In this document: piece by piece, positions 42,629 through 51,700 of the stretch
How positions within the stretch are numbered: position 1 is the stretch's first letter
How the letters are laid out: each line of letters opens with the position of its first letter
Assembly (NCBI GenBank): GCA_017448965.1
Contig: JAFSKK010000011.1
Coordinates: forward strand, 16,204 to 80,203
Direction: 5' to 3'
Source: Bacteroidaceae bacterium
GTDB taxonomy: Bacteria; Bacteroidota; Bacteroidia; Bacteroidales; Bacteroidaceae
Length of the DNA stretch: 64,000 nucleotides
The notes under the pieces: generated by a model
Seen by the model: only the letters and a program-made list of their open reading frames with translations
Database searches by the model: none
What the model was told of the DNA's origin: nothing
Program-made: the position numbers and the translations under genes

Positions 42629-43807
42629 ATGACTTTGTTAGAAGAGAATATCAATCAGATTCCGTCGCCTTGTTATGTGATGGAAGAGACGTTGCTGCGT
42701 CGGAATTTGTCACTCATCAGCAGTGTAGCCACTCGTGCCGACGTGGAAATCATCTTGGCATTTAAGGCTTTTGCTCTGTGGAAGAGTTTCCCCATCTTTC
42801 GTGAATACATCCACCACACCACTGCATCGTCGCTTTTCGAGGCACGATTGGCAAAGGAGGAGTTTGGCAGCAAGGCGCACACCTATTCACCCGCATATAC
42901 AGAAGAAGAATTTGAAGATATTGTGGGATGCTCCAGTCACATCACGTTCAATTCGCTGAGCCAGTATGAGCGTTTTGCCAAGCAAGTGCAGGGTAGGGCT
43001 TCCATCGGATTGCGAGTGAATCCAGAATACAGCGAGATTGAAACGGAACTATACAATCCCTGTGCACCAGGTTCCCGCTTTGGTGTTTTGGCTTCCGGCC
43101 TTCCAGAGCAGTTGCCAGATGATATTGAGGGGTTCCATATCCATTGCCACTGTGAATCGGGCAGCGATGTGTTTGAACGTACTTTGCAGCATATTGAGGA
43201 GAAGTTCGCCAAGTGGTTCTCTCAAATCAAGTGGATCAATTTTGGTGGAGGCCATCTGATGACACGGAAAGATTATGATGTGGAACTGCTCATCAACACG
43301 CTCAACGCTTTTCATGCACGTTATCCCCATCTGAAAGTGATTCTCGAACCAGGCAGCGCATTTGCTTGGCAGACGGGTCCCCTTGTTGCGAAGGTGGTTG
43401 ATATTGTAGAAAACAGCGGCATCAAGACCGCCATCATCAATGCCAGTTTCACATGCCACATGCCCGATTGTCTGGAAATGCCTTATATGCCAGCCATCCG
43501 AGGTGCTGAAATCGTCGAATCTGAAACAGGAGAACTTCAATCCTTCAATTTTTCAACTTTTCAATTCTCATATCGTATTGGTGGAAACTCTTGTCTTTCA
43601 GGCGATTTCTTGGGCATGTGGAAGTTTGACCACGAATTGCAGATAGGGGAGACCCTCATCTTCGAGGACATGATACATTACACGACCGTGAAGACCACGA
43701 TGTTCAACGGCATTGGTCATCCTTCCATTGGCATGTTACACAAAGACGGAACATTTGAATTGTTCCGTCAGTTCACTTACGAAGATTACCGTGACCGCAT
43801 GTGCTGA
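42629..43807 (+). CDS. nspC: carboxynorspermidine decarboxylase
   Basis: PLP-dependent alanine-racemase-fold enzyme that makes norspermidine or spermidine by the carboxy route used in gut Bacteroidetes. The 392-aa protein has the PLP Lys in ILAFKAFALW (about residue 47), FHIHCHCES, INFGGGHLM and the C-terminal GGNSCLSGDFLG with the active-site Cys. Just before it, residues 302-315 (LQSFNFSTFQFS) are encoded by a low-complexity stretch (43533-43570) that matches an arm of the inverted repeat at 54703, so a repeat seems to have entered the reading frame without breaking it. The partner carboxyspermidine dehydrogenase is not in the window. Confidence 0.93.
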   Translation: MTLLEENINQIPSPCYVMEETLLRRNLSLISSVATRADVEIILAFKAFALWKSFPIFREYIHHTTASSLFEARLAKEEFGSKAHTYSPAYTEEEFEDIVGCSSHITFNSLSQYERFAKQVQGRASIGLRVNPEYSEIETELYNPCAPGSRFGVLASGLPEQLPDDIEGFHIHCHCESGSDVFERTLQHIEEKFAKWFSQIKWINFGGGHLMTRKDYDVELLINTLNAFHARYPHLKVILEPGSAFAWQTGPLVAKVVDIVENSGIKTAIINASFTCHMPDCLEMPYMPAIRGAEIVESETGELQSFNFSTFQFSYRIGGNSCLSGDFLGMWKFDHELQIGETLIFEDMIHYTTVKTTMFNGIGHPSIGMLHKDGTFELFRQFTYEDYRDRMC

Positions 43808-43836
43808 GTCCTAAGGAAACCTCCATCCTTATTTTT

Positions 43837-46785
43837 TTAGAAGCGTCCACCGCCTCCTCCGAAGCCTCCGCCACCGAAGCCTCCACGTCCGCCACCGCCT
43901 TCGGGTCTGCCTTCTGGACGTCCTTCACCACCGAAGTCTGGACGTTCGTTCATGAAGCTACGCATCTCACGGAGATTCTGTCGTGATGTTCTGTCTCCAA
44001 ACAGATTGAAGCGGTAGATGAAGTGTGCCATCACGTAACTGTAGATGCTGTTCGTCTCGCGGTCCTGACGAGAGTATGCACTGATGGTACGGCTGATGTT
44101 GCTGCGCTGATGCAAGAGGTCATACGCCTGCAACGAGATGGTGGCTTGCTTCTTCTGAAGGAATCGGTAACTGACCTGTGCGTTCCAAATGAGTTCGTTC
44201 GTGTTCATGTTGGCCGAAGAGTAACCGCGACGAGAACTCATGCGGATGTCGGTGGAGAATCCGAAACCATTCTCGAAGTTGCCTGTCGAAGAAAGGCCAT
44301 AGTTGAAGTTGAATGTGTTTTGGTTGTTGGCAGCGGTTAATTTGCTGCTCGACTTCGACCAGGTGACACCTCCGTTGGCACGGATGTCGAAGTTGTTCAA
44401 CCTCAGCGTGATGCTCATGTTTTCGCCCAGCGACGTTTGTTTCACGTCGTTTTTGTACGTTTCATGATTCTGGTAGATGTAGCCCACATTGTGGCGCAAA
44501 GACGCTGTGGTGTTGGTGTTCAGGGTCAGTTTTTCCCATCCCAGTGGCGTGTTGAAGCCAATGTTTCCATTGATGCCCCAGTTGCCGTTGATGTTCTCTG
44601 GACGTGTTGTTTGTCCACCCGTTTCAGGGTTATATTCCGTTCTGTTGCTGATGCTGTTCAATGTGTTGTTGAACGAGAAGCGTCCAAAGATGGATTGCTT
44701 CGTGGCTTCCAGGTAGTTGTTGTAGTCAAGGTTGATGTTGTTGGTGAACGACGGTTTCAGGTCTGGATTACCTTCACGGATGTTGAGCGGGTTGCTGTTA
44801 TCGGTCAGATTGAAGAGATCCGTCATTTCAGGCTGACTGGTGTTGCCACGATAAGTGATACGCAAGGTGTGCTGTCTCGTGAAGCGGAAACGTGCATTCA
44901 GTGTTGGCGAGATGCGCGAGATGTTACGGCTTGCGATGGTGTCGAGTCCTTGATACTGATACGACATTTGCTGATGCTGCTGCTCGATGCGTACACCGGC
45001 GCTGATGTTGAGCAACTGTGTGATATAACGGAACGAGATGTCCAGATTGTGTGTCTTGTTGATGTTCTCCGTGTAGCGGGAAAGGGAGTCGCTGAGGAAC
45101 TCAAAGTAGTTAGGCGCCAACATGCCATATTGCCCATAGTTCTCCCACAATTCCTGTCCGATGGCATCCACCTTGGCAAAGTCATACGTCTGACCATCGC
45201 TGTGGCGCTTCGAGTAGTTGTAACTGTAGTTGAGTTGCGCGAACAGATTCCGCATGATAGGCTCGGAGTAGGAGAGACCGAGGCTGTAGTTCTTGTTGCT
45301 GTTGGGAGTGTTGCGATGACGGTAAGTCAAGTCCGTCGAGTCATTACGCTGATGGTAGATGACGTTGGAGAAGTTGAAGTTCTTGTTCTTGTTGCTGCTG
45401 GTCGAACCATTCAACCTCAGGCTGATGTTGCGGCCATTGCTGCCTGTTACAGCACTGGGACCAAACCAGGGGCCACCACCCAGACGGCGGTTCAGCATCA
45501 GGTTTCCACTCACGTTGTAGTTGTCACCGTTGCTCCAGTTGCTCGAAGTGTTCTCGTTGATTTTGATGTCATTGCTGATTTCATCCATCTGCGCCAACGG
45601 GTCGCGGACGCCATTCTGGTAAGGGTCGTCGTTGAAGGTGGCCGATGAATTGCTTGATGAACTCTTCGAATCTCCTGTCGAGAAGCGTGGGCTAAAGACC
45701 AGTGTGGTCAACGAGTCAATTTTCCATTCAGCCTTGAAATCTCCATTGATGTTTGCGTTTTTGTTTGTGTTTGTGTTGTGGCTATTGCTGAATGAAGCGT
45801 TGGTGGATACGAAGTTTTGTGTGCTGTTGTATGTTTGATTGTTGGTCTTGTTATAATTGTATCGTATATTTCCTCCGAACTCGAAGTTCTTCACATCGAA
45901 GACCAGTCGTCCTCCTAATTGCTTGTTGGTTGTGTTTCCGTTGTTGCCTGTGTTGTTCTGCGAGCCTATCACATTCGACTGGAATCCGTCGGAAAAGCGG
46001 TTCACCATCGCACGGCCCGAATACCGTTCATACGATCCGTATGCTGCATCAACGTTTCCGAACCATCCTTTTTGCATGCCCTTCTTGATGGTCAGGTCAA
46101 TCACCGTCTCCTCCTCTCCATCATCAATGCCCGTGATGCGGCTGAAGTCCGATTGCTTGTCGTAGGTCTTCACCTTATCCACAATCTCGGCAGGCAGGTT
46201 CTTCATCGACATGTTCTGGTCGTTGCCGAAAAACTCTTTGCCACCCACCAGAATCTTCTTCACCGTCTTGCCGTTCACCTTCACCACGCCATCCTCTATT
46301 GTCACGCCAGGCAGTTTTTTGATCAATTCCTCCAGCACACTTCCTTCTGGCACCTTGAACGCATCGGCATTGAAGATGAGCGTATCCTCCTTCACTTCCA
46401 CCTCCTTCAGTTGTCCTGTCACCACGGCCTGCTTCAGTTCCACCGTGTTGGGGGTGAGCAATACCGTTCCGATAGTTTGTGTACCTCCGTTCTCGGATCT
46501 CTTCACGTTGATGGAACGAAAGAAGTTGTGGTAACCGATGTAGGAAATCTTCAGGATGTAAGAGCCGTCCTTCACGTTCTTCACATTGAACGAGCCATCT
46601 TTTGCTGTGGTTGCTCCTGTCACCATACGGGCCGTGTCCGCCGTCATCACCAACACCGTGCTCTGCACAAGCGTTTCGCCGTTTTCGCTATCAACCACCT
46701 TGCCTTTCAGCGTCGATTGTGCGAAGGCGCCCATCGAGAGGCAGGCCAGTAGCAGTGTGAAAAGAAACTTTCGTGGAAATGTCAT
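43837..46785 (-). CDS. outer-membrane beta-barrel receptor-like protein (TonB-receptor relative)
   Basis: A 982-aa outer-membrane protein: signal peptide (residues 1-22, MGAFAQ), a carboxypeptidase-regulatory-like domain (about 25-105, STLKGKVVDSENGETL), a plug-like domain (about 120-220, EELIKKLPGVTIEDG) and a large Asn/Ser/Thr-rich barrel. It fits the 'outer membrane beta-barrel family' of Bacteroidetes; no SusD-like partner is adjacent, so the substrate is unknown. The C-terminus is odd: after the barrel come about 45 residues of Gly/Arg/Pro/Glu-rich sequence (GRPEGRPEGGGGRGG) ending in Phe. No clear TAnnTTTG box is seen upstream. Confidence 0.88.
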   Translation of the reverse strand: MTFPRKFLFTLLLACLSMGAFAQSTLKGKVVDSENGETLVQSTVLVMTADTARMVTGATTAKDGSFNVKNVKDGSYILKISYIGYHNFFRSINVKRSENGGTQTIGTVLLTPNTVELKQAVVTGQLKEVEVKEDTLIFNADAFKVPEGSVLEELIKKLPGVTIEDGVVKVNGKTVKKILVGGKEFFGNDQNMSMKNLPAEIVDKVKTYDKQSDFSRITGIDDGEEETVIDLTIKKGMQKGWFGNVDAAYGSYERYSGRAMVNRFSDGFQSNVIGSQNNTGNNGNTTNKQLGGRLVFDVKNFEFGGNIRYNYNKTNNQTYNSTQNFVSTNASFSNSHNTNTNKNANINGDFKAEWKIDSLTTLVFSPRFSTGDSKSSSSNSSATFNDDPYQNGVRDPLAQMDEISNDIKINENTSSNWSNGDNYNVSGNLMLNRRLGGGPWFGPSAVTGSNGRNISLRLNGSTSSNKNKNFNFSNVIYHQRNDSTDLTYRHRNTPNSNKNYSLGLSYSEPIMRNLFAQLNYSYNYSKRHSDGQTYDFAKVDAIGQELWENYGQYGMLAPNYFEFLSDSLSRYTENINKTHNLDISFRYITQLLNISAGVRIEQQHQQMSYQYQGLDTIASRNISRISPTLNARFRFTRQHTLRITYRGNTSQPEMTDLFNLTDNSNPLNIREGNPDLKPSFTNNINLDYNNYLEATKQSIFGRFSFNNTLNSISNRTEYNPETGGQTTRPENINGNWGINGNIGFNTPLGWEKLTLNTNTTASLRHNVGYIYQNHETYKNDVKQTSLGENMSITLRLNNFDIRANGGVTWSKSSSKLTAANNQNTFNFNYGLSSTGNFENGFGFSTDIRMSSRRGYSSANMNTNELIWNAQVSYRFLQKKQATISLQAYDLLHQRSNISRTISAYSRQDRETNSIYSYVMAHFIYRFNLFGDRTSRQNLREMRSFMNERPDFGGEGRPEGRPEGGGGRGGFGGGGFGGGGGRF

Positions 46786-46883
46786 GTCGAGGATTGTTTT
46801 GTTTTTATACTTCGTATGACACGTCCACGACTCGAAGGTTTAATCACGATCGAAAAAAAAGTGACAAAAAATGTGCTACAAGG

Positions 46884-46924
46884 AAAAGGGGTTTCCAAAC
46901 GTTATGCTTGGAAACCCCTTTTTT
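46884..46924. terminator. hairpin after the tRNA-Asp pair
   Basis: AAAAGGGGTTTCCAA pairs with TTGGAAACCCCTTTT across a 9-nt loop; it has runs of A and T on both sides and can work in both directions. It lies between the tRNA-Asp genes and the barrel gene. Confidence 0.85.
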
Positions 46925-46928
46925 CGTG

Positions 46929-47002
46929 CGGTGCGTACGAGATTCGAACTCGTGACCCCATGCGTGACAGGCATGTATTCTAACCTACTGAACTAACGCA
47001 CC
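46929..47002 (-). tRNA. tRNA-Asp(GUC), copy 1
   Basis: On the minus strand acceptor GGTGCGT pairs with ACGCACC, discriminator G; anticodon loop CTGTCAC gives GTC; T-arm ACGAGTTCGAATCTCGT. CCA is not encoded. Confidence 0.95.
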
Positions 47003-47066
47003 ATTCTGTATGTATGTTTTGATGATTTTGTGAAGAGGCCTCACATCAACCTTGGCCTTTAGGTAG

Positions 47067-47140
47067 CGGTGCGTACGAGACTCGAACTCGTGACCCCATG
47101 CGTGACAGGCATGTATTCTAACCTACTGAACTAACGCACC
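47067..47140 (-). tRNA. tRNA-Asp(GUC), copy 2
   Basis: Near-identical to copy 1, differing in the T-arm (TCGAGTCTCG against TCGAATCTCG). The two genes are 64 bp apart and share one promoter. Confidence 0.95.
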
Positions 47141-47192
47141 ATTTTTTCTGGTTTTGCAATGCTGGAAAACCTCCGTTCCCGTTTTGCGAGTG

Positions 47193-47224
47193 CAAAGGTA
47201 GCACAAAATTTATATACCACAAAA
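47193..47224 (-). promoter_or_regulatory. promoter of the tRNA-Asp operon
   Basis: Minus strand TTTTG (47224-47220) and TACCTTTG (47200-47193) spaced by 19 bp, identical in layout to the tRNA-Ser operon promoter. Confidence 0.75.
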
Positions 47225-47255
47225 TAAAACGGGGATTTTTTTCATCTTTCACAAA

Positions 47256-47292
47256 AAAAAGGGAACCTCACAGTGGTGTGGGGTTCCCTTTA
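47256..47292 (-). terminator. terminator of the Nfn-like gene
   Basis: GGGAACC (from 47261) pairs with GGTTCCC (47282-47288), with inner pairs TCACA/TGTGG; A and T runs flank it. It lies 33 bp past the stop of the minus-strand gene. Confidence 0.8.
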
Positions 47293-47324
47293 TTATATAT
47301 AAATATGTGTAGTATGAGCAGTTT

Positions 47325-49679
47325 TTACTTTGCCTGTCCTTTCAGCATCGCATCGATGTTGGCAGCAGCCTTGCGACCGTCACCCATTGCGAGGATGACT
47401 GTTGCACCACCACGCACGATGTCGCCACCGGCGAAGATGGTTGGGATGTTCGACTGCATCTGATCGTTCACGGCAATCGTGTTCTTGCGACCCAACTCAA
47501 GACCCTCTACAGACTTAGGCACGATTGGGTTTGGAGACACACCGACAGCCACCACAGCGAGGTTGATGTCGCGAGTGACAATCTGACCTTCCACAGGAAC
47601 AGGAGAACGACGGCCAGAAGCATCAGGCTCGCCAAGTTCCATCACTTGCAGTTTCACCTGAGTCACATTGCCTTTCTCGTCAGCGAGGTACTCGATAGGG
47701 TTGTGGAGGGTGAGGAATTCGATGCCCTCTTCCTTAGCATGCTTCACCTCTTCGAGACGTGCAGGCATTTCAGCCTCGCTACGACGGTATGCGATGAACA
47801 CATGCTCAGCACCAAGACGCTTCGCTGTGCGACAAGAGTCCATAGCCGTGTTGCCACCACCGACAACCATCACGTTCTTGGCCTTCATGATAGGCGTGTC
47901 AGATGCAGGGTTGGAAGCATCCATGAGGTTGATACGGGTGAGGTATTCGTTTGAAGACATGATGCCCACGCTGTTCTCGCCAGGAATGTTCATGAAGTTT
48001 GGCAGACCTGCGCCAGATGCCACGAAGATGGCCTTGTAGCCTTCCTTCTCGAGGTCTTCCACCGTGATGGTCTTGCCCACAATGCAGTCCTTCACGAAGG
48101 TGACACCAATCTTGCGGAGGTTCTCGATTTCCACATCCACGATGGCATTGGGCAGACGGAACTCTGGGATACCATATTTGAGCACACCACCAATCTCATG
48201 CAGAGCCTCGAACACAGTCACATCATAACCAGCCTTGGCCAAGTCGCCAGCACAAGAAAGACCTGCAGGACCTGAACCCACAATGGCCACCTTGATGCCG
48301 TTCTTTGGAGCACACTCTGGCAGCGCCATCTTGCCCGACTGACGCTCGAAGTCAGCAGCGAAACGCTCCAGGTTACCGATAGCCACAGCCTTGTGACCCA
48401 TCTTCAGGTGGATACACTTGCTCTCGCACTGCTTCTCCTGTGGACATACACGACCACACACAGCAGGCAGGGCGCTGGTAGCCTTGAGCACCTTGGCAGC
48501 CTCGAGGAACTGACCGCGCTCAATGTTCTTCACGAACGATGGGATGTTGATGCTCACAGGGCAACCTTCCATACAAGAAGGCTTCACACAGTCGAGACAA
48601 CGCTTGGCTTCAGTAAGAGCCTGATCGATGGTGAGACCCGTGTTCACCTCCTCTGTGCGAGTGGTGGCACGATAGACAGGGTCGAGTTCGCCCATCACAC
48701 AACGTTCGATTTCACCACGCTCCTTGGCCTTCATGCTGCCAGCCAACTCCTTGCGCCATGCAGCGTTGCGGTCGAGAAGTTCGGCAAGGGGAGTGTCTGT
48801 TGTCATGCCCGTTGGGTCAGCCTTAGCCTCAGCCTTCTTGGTGACTGTGATGCCTTCCACGTGCTCCTCCAGTTTCTTCATCTCCTCAATCTCGATAGGC
48901 TTGAAGGCACCCATACGCTTGAACATCTCGTCGAAGTCCACCTCATGACCGTCAAACTCAGGACCATCCACGCAGACGAAACGAGTCTTGCCACCTACCG
49001 TGATACGGCAAGCACCGCACATACCCGTACCGTCCACCATGATGGTGTTGAGCGACACATCCGTAGGCACATTATATTTCTTTGTCAAGAGGCAGCAGAA
49101 CTTCATCATGATGGCAGGACCAATGGCGAAGCACTTGTCCACCTTCTCACGCTGAATCACCTGCTCGATACCCACAGTCACCACACCCTTCTGGCCGTAA
49201 GAGCCATCGTCCGTCATGATGATGACCTCGTCGGAGTGCTTGCGCACCTCGTCTTCCAGAATGATGAGTTCCTTTGTGCGGCCAGCCAACACAGAAACCA
49301 CCTTGTTGCCGGCAGCCTTCAATGCCTTGATGATGGGAAGCATAGGCGCTACACCCACACCACCTCCAGCACAAACGACGGTGCCGAACTTCTCGATGTG
49401 AGTTGCCTGACCCAGAGGACCCACCACGTCGGTGATGTAGTCGCCCTCATTGAGGTTACAGAGTTTGGTGGAAGAGTAACCCACCTTCTGCACAACAAGT
49501 GTGATGGTGCCAGCCTCCACGTCAGAGTCGGCAATGGTGAGTGGCATACGTTCGCCCTGTTCGCCCACGCGAACAATCACGAAGTGACCAGCTTTGCGAG
49601 ATTTTGCGATCAGTGGAGCTTCAACAACCAATTTGAAGACCTTCTCACTGAACTGCTCTTTCTTAACAATCTTATTCAT
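47325..49679 (-). CDS. Nfn-like fusion: ferredoxin-NADP reductase subunit + GltD-like subunit
   Basis: A 784-aa cytosolic flavo-iron-sulfur protein. Residues 1-280 match the PyrK/SudB/NfnA type (FAD and NAD(P) domains, [2Fe-2S] Cys in GMCGACRITVGG and FVCVDGPEF). Residues 320-780 match GltD/SudA/NfnB, with [4Fe-4S] Cys sets CLDCVKPSCMEGCP and CGRVCPQEKQCESKC and the FAD motif GSGPAGLSCAGDLA. In clostridia the two parts are separate subunits of NADH-dependent reduced ferredoxin:NADP oxidoreductase, which bifurcates electrons. Bacteroidetes copies are often labelled as bifunctional dihydroorotate dehydrogenase NAD subunit/glutamate synthase; a transhydrogenase role is likelier (inference). Single gene, own promoter. 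Confidence 0.92.
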   Translation of the reverse strand: MNKIVKKEQFSEKVFKLVVEAPLIAKSRKAGHFVIVRVGEQGERMPLTIADSDVEAGTITLVVQKVGYSSTKLCNLNEGDYITDVVGPLGQATHIEKFGTVVCAGGGVGVAPMLPIIKALKAAGNKVVSVLAGRTKELIILEDEVRKHSDEVIIMTDDGSYGQKGVVTVGIEQVIQREKVDKCFAIGPAIMMKFCCLLTKKYNVPTDVSLNTIMVDGTGMCGACRITVGGKTRFVCVDGPEFDGHEVDFDEMFKRMGAFKPIEIEEMKKLEEHVEGITVTKKAEAKADPTGMTTDTPLAELLDRNAAWRKELAGSMKAKERGEIERCVMGELDPVYRATTRTEEVNTGLTIDQALTEAKRCLDCVKPSCMEGCPVSINIPSFVKNIERGQFLEAAKVLKATSALPAVCGRVCPQEKQCESKCIHLKMGHKAVAIGNLERFAADFERQSGKMALPECAPKNGIKVAIVGSGPAGLSCAGDLAKAGYDVTVFEALHEIGGVLKYGIPEFRLPNAIVDVEIENLRKIGVTFVKDCIVGKTITVEDLEKEGYKAIFVASGAGLPNFMNIPGENSVGIMSSNEYLTRINLMDASNPASDTPIMKAKNVMVVGGGNTAMDSCRTAKRLGAEHVFIAYRRSEAEMPARLEEVKHAKEEGIEFLTLHNPIEYLADEKGNVTQVKLQVMELGEPDASGRRSPVPVEGQIVTRDINLAVVAVGVSPNPIVPKSVEGLELGRKNTIAVNDQMQSNIPTIFAGGDIVRGGATVILAMGDGRKAAANIDAMLKGQAK

Positions 49680-49719
49680 ACTAATATCTTTTTACCATTA
49701 GATTACGTAAAAACCGGTG

Positions 49720-49727
49720 CAAAGTTA
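49720..49727 (-). promoter_or_regulatory. -7 box TAACTTTG of the Nfn-like gene
   Basis: Minus-strand TAACTTTG, 41 bases before the ATG. Confidence 0.7.
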
Positions 49728-49861
49728 CGAAAAAATGCTCTAATAAGCACCCATTTTGTCAAAGAATCATCATTTTCTGAGGAAAAATGGTTTTTATCAT
49801 CTCATTTCATGAACATCTTTGCCATGAGAATTGTATCAACACAAGAACCATTGTCTTCCGA

Positions 49862-50008
49862 CTTCCACTGCCACATGTTACTCAGTTGAAGAACCACCAA
49901 CACGACACTTCCACTACCTCAAAATCGGTCTGAGTCACACCGAGGGGGTCGGTGTGACTCAGACCGAGGGTGGCGGTGTGACTCACACCGTTTCTGAGGC
50001 AGTGGAAG
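49862..50008 (-). repeat. 147-bp MITE-like element, copy B (inverted relative to copy A)
   Basis: Same length and terminal inverted repeats as copy A (CTTCCACTGCC at 49862-49872, complement at 49998-50008). The three 17-bp palindromes at 49926, 49950 and 49974 keep the 24-bp period, but only the last is a perfect palindrome; the others mix GTGTGA and GTCTGA half-sites. Similarity to copy A extends 13 bp past the right end, to 50021, 1 bp before the stop codon of the pseudogene. Apart from a promoter box the 49680-50022 stretch holds no gene that I see. Confidence 0.9.
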
Positions 50009-50022
50009 CATCGAAAAGGAGA

Positions 50023-51278
50023 TTACAGGTGCGTGCAATACATGCAGAGCTCAGGGTAGTCTTCGTATTCGAAGTGGGGACAGGTCTCAAAGCGGACACC
50101 GCCCTGCTTGTGGACAATGCCTGCGCGGTCGTCTGCTAACTTGAGGTAGATAAACTTCTCTTCGGTATAAGGCGTTTTCTTGCCGACGCAGTAGGACACG
50201 GCCACGCCGAGGCCGATGTTCAGTGTGCCGCAGTTGCTGAGGTCGCAGGAGCCGACGCCACCTGCCTAGTCTCGTAGTCGTAGTTCTCGTGGTCGAAGTA
50301 GCCCTCGGTATAGGCTTTGAGCGTGTTGCCACTGTTGATGTTGACGTTGATGGTGCCGCACTTGTTGTCCTTGCCAGCACCGATGCCAGCACCCTTGCCA
50401 CTGCCGTGGGACTCGATGTCGCCGCCGGTGATGTTGATGATGCCCGAGTCGAAATGGGTTCCTGTGGGAGATTTCGCGCCAGTGCCGATGCCCGCGCCGT
50501 CCTCGCCGCCGTAGGCTAAGACGATGCCGCCGCTGATGTTAATGCTTTTGTAAATATGGTATATGCCACTACTACAATATCCACAGCCAATGCCTGCTGC
50601 ATATTTTCCGCCGGAAGCATAGACGTCGCCACCGGTGATGGTGATGTCACCGCATCTCCCAGCACCCGCCAGGTCCCCAGAGCCGCCTATGCCGACACTA
50701 CTTTTCCCGCCCTCAGCGATGACGGTGCCGCCACTGATGGTGATGTTGCCGCAATTATATATCATACCAGCCCCGATGCCAGAAGAAAACACATAGCCAT
50801 AAGCCTTGATGGTGCCGCTTTGAATCTCAAGGTTACCAGCATTTCTATAACTAGAGCCAAAGAGGCCAGAAGCGAGGCCGTAACTTCTTACTTCGAGCGT
50901 GCCGGTCAGCGTGCTGCCGTTGGCCACAATGATGTTCTCCTTCACTTCCGAGAGGTCGATGGTGCCCTCGGCAGCACCACCGTGCCATTCTGTATACCAT
51001 GCCATGATTAGCTCGCGCTCCTCCTCGGTAGAGTGGCGGAACACCCTGCCGTCGGGATCGGTCAACCCATTGTCGGCAAAGCTCAACGTCCAGGTTGAAA
51101 CAACATCCCCATCGTAGATGTCAGCGAGATGAATCAAGACTTTATCATTTGAAACGATGTACTCGAAGTCGCCGTTCTCGCCACGCAGGTTGCTGGCAAA
51201 CACCATCTCATCGTCCTTCAGCAGATAGTGCTCGTAGTAACCTGTGCCGTCATCGAAGAATTCATAGACCTTCACCAC
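50023..51278 (-). pseudogene. decayed Gly-rich repeat protein (frameshifted, no proper start)
   Basis: The reading frame from 51278 encodes about 350 residues: a beta-rich part (KVYEFFDDGTGYYEHYLLKD) and then about seven parallel-beta-like repeats of the type ITGGDVYASGGKYAAGIGCG. Near 50265-50280 the frame must shift to continue the pattern (GGVGSCDLSNCGTLNIGLGV), after which about 80 residues run to a stop at 50023, ending in a Cys-rich tail (CPHFEYEDYPELCMYC). No ATG opens the frame: the 5' end starts at GTG and continues upstream only into a G-rich run and a stop. So both ends look damaged. Similar repeat proteins are secreted in Prevotella; no signal peptide survives here. Confidence 0.7.
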
Positions 51279-51450
51279 GCGGTCATGGGGGATGTCCCCC
51301 TTTACTCCCCCCTCAACTCCCCCCTCTTATCTTTATGATGGTATGGCAGTAAGGAGCGTCTTTCGTGTTTTCAGAGGTGTTTTCTGCCTTTTTTTCATCG
51401 TTCTTGTGATGTTGTTGGAGAAATCGCCAAAATGTTAGAAAAAGTTTTTG

Positions 51451-51458
51451 TAACTTTG
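51451..51458 (+). promoter_or_regulatory. -7 box TAACTTTG of the carboxylesterase gene
   Basis: TAACTTTG 250 bases before the ATG, giving an unusually long leader of about 240 nt. Confidence 0.6.
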
Positions 51459-51482
51459 CAAGCACTACCTACTATTACTTAC

Positions 51483-51655
51483 TGAACTTTCGGAAGTTAC
51501 CGGTTCTTTGCGAGCAAAGCGCTACGCGATGGCGCTCAGGAGTTAAAGGAGTTATAGGAGTTAAAGCCTATACTCTGTCAACTGTGGAGAGGAGTTTTCA
51601 CGCCAGCATTACATTCGGCTTTAACTCCTCAAACTCCTTTAACTTCTTTAACTCC
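51483..51655. repeat. inverted-repeat element in the carboxylesterase leader
   Basis: The gene-free stretch 51279-51700 has a C-rich run (51297-51327), the promoter box, and an element with AACTTTCGGAAGTTACCG (51483-51500) followed by arms of repeated GGAGTTAAA words: GGAGTTAAAGGAGTTATAGG at 51538 on, and the complement CCTCAAACTCCTTTAACTTC ending in TTTAACTCC at 51655. The arms could fold as a long hairpin in the mRNA leader. The first motif recurs inverted at 33956-33972. Confidence 0.65.
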
Positions 51656-51700
51656 AAGAAAGTGGAGCTTGCGAAACTTAAGTTACTTACTTAAACCTTT

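Noticed and set aside
44437-45648. 403-codon frame opposite the large outer-membrane barrel gene
   Set aside because: Antisense shadow of a gene with clear signal peptide and domains; no promoter or recognisable product.
48393-49889. 498-codon frame opposite the Nfn-like fusion gene
   Set aside because: Antisense shadow; composition is His/Thr/Leu-rich as expected from reverse reading, with no domain.
49831-50139. Open frame through copy B of the element
   Set aside because: Same reason: it is repeat sequence, and it runs antisense into the decayed repeat-protein gene.
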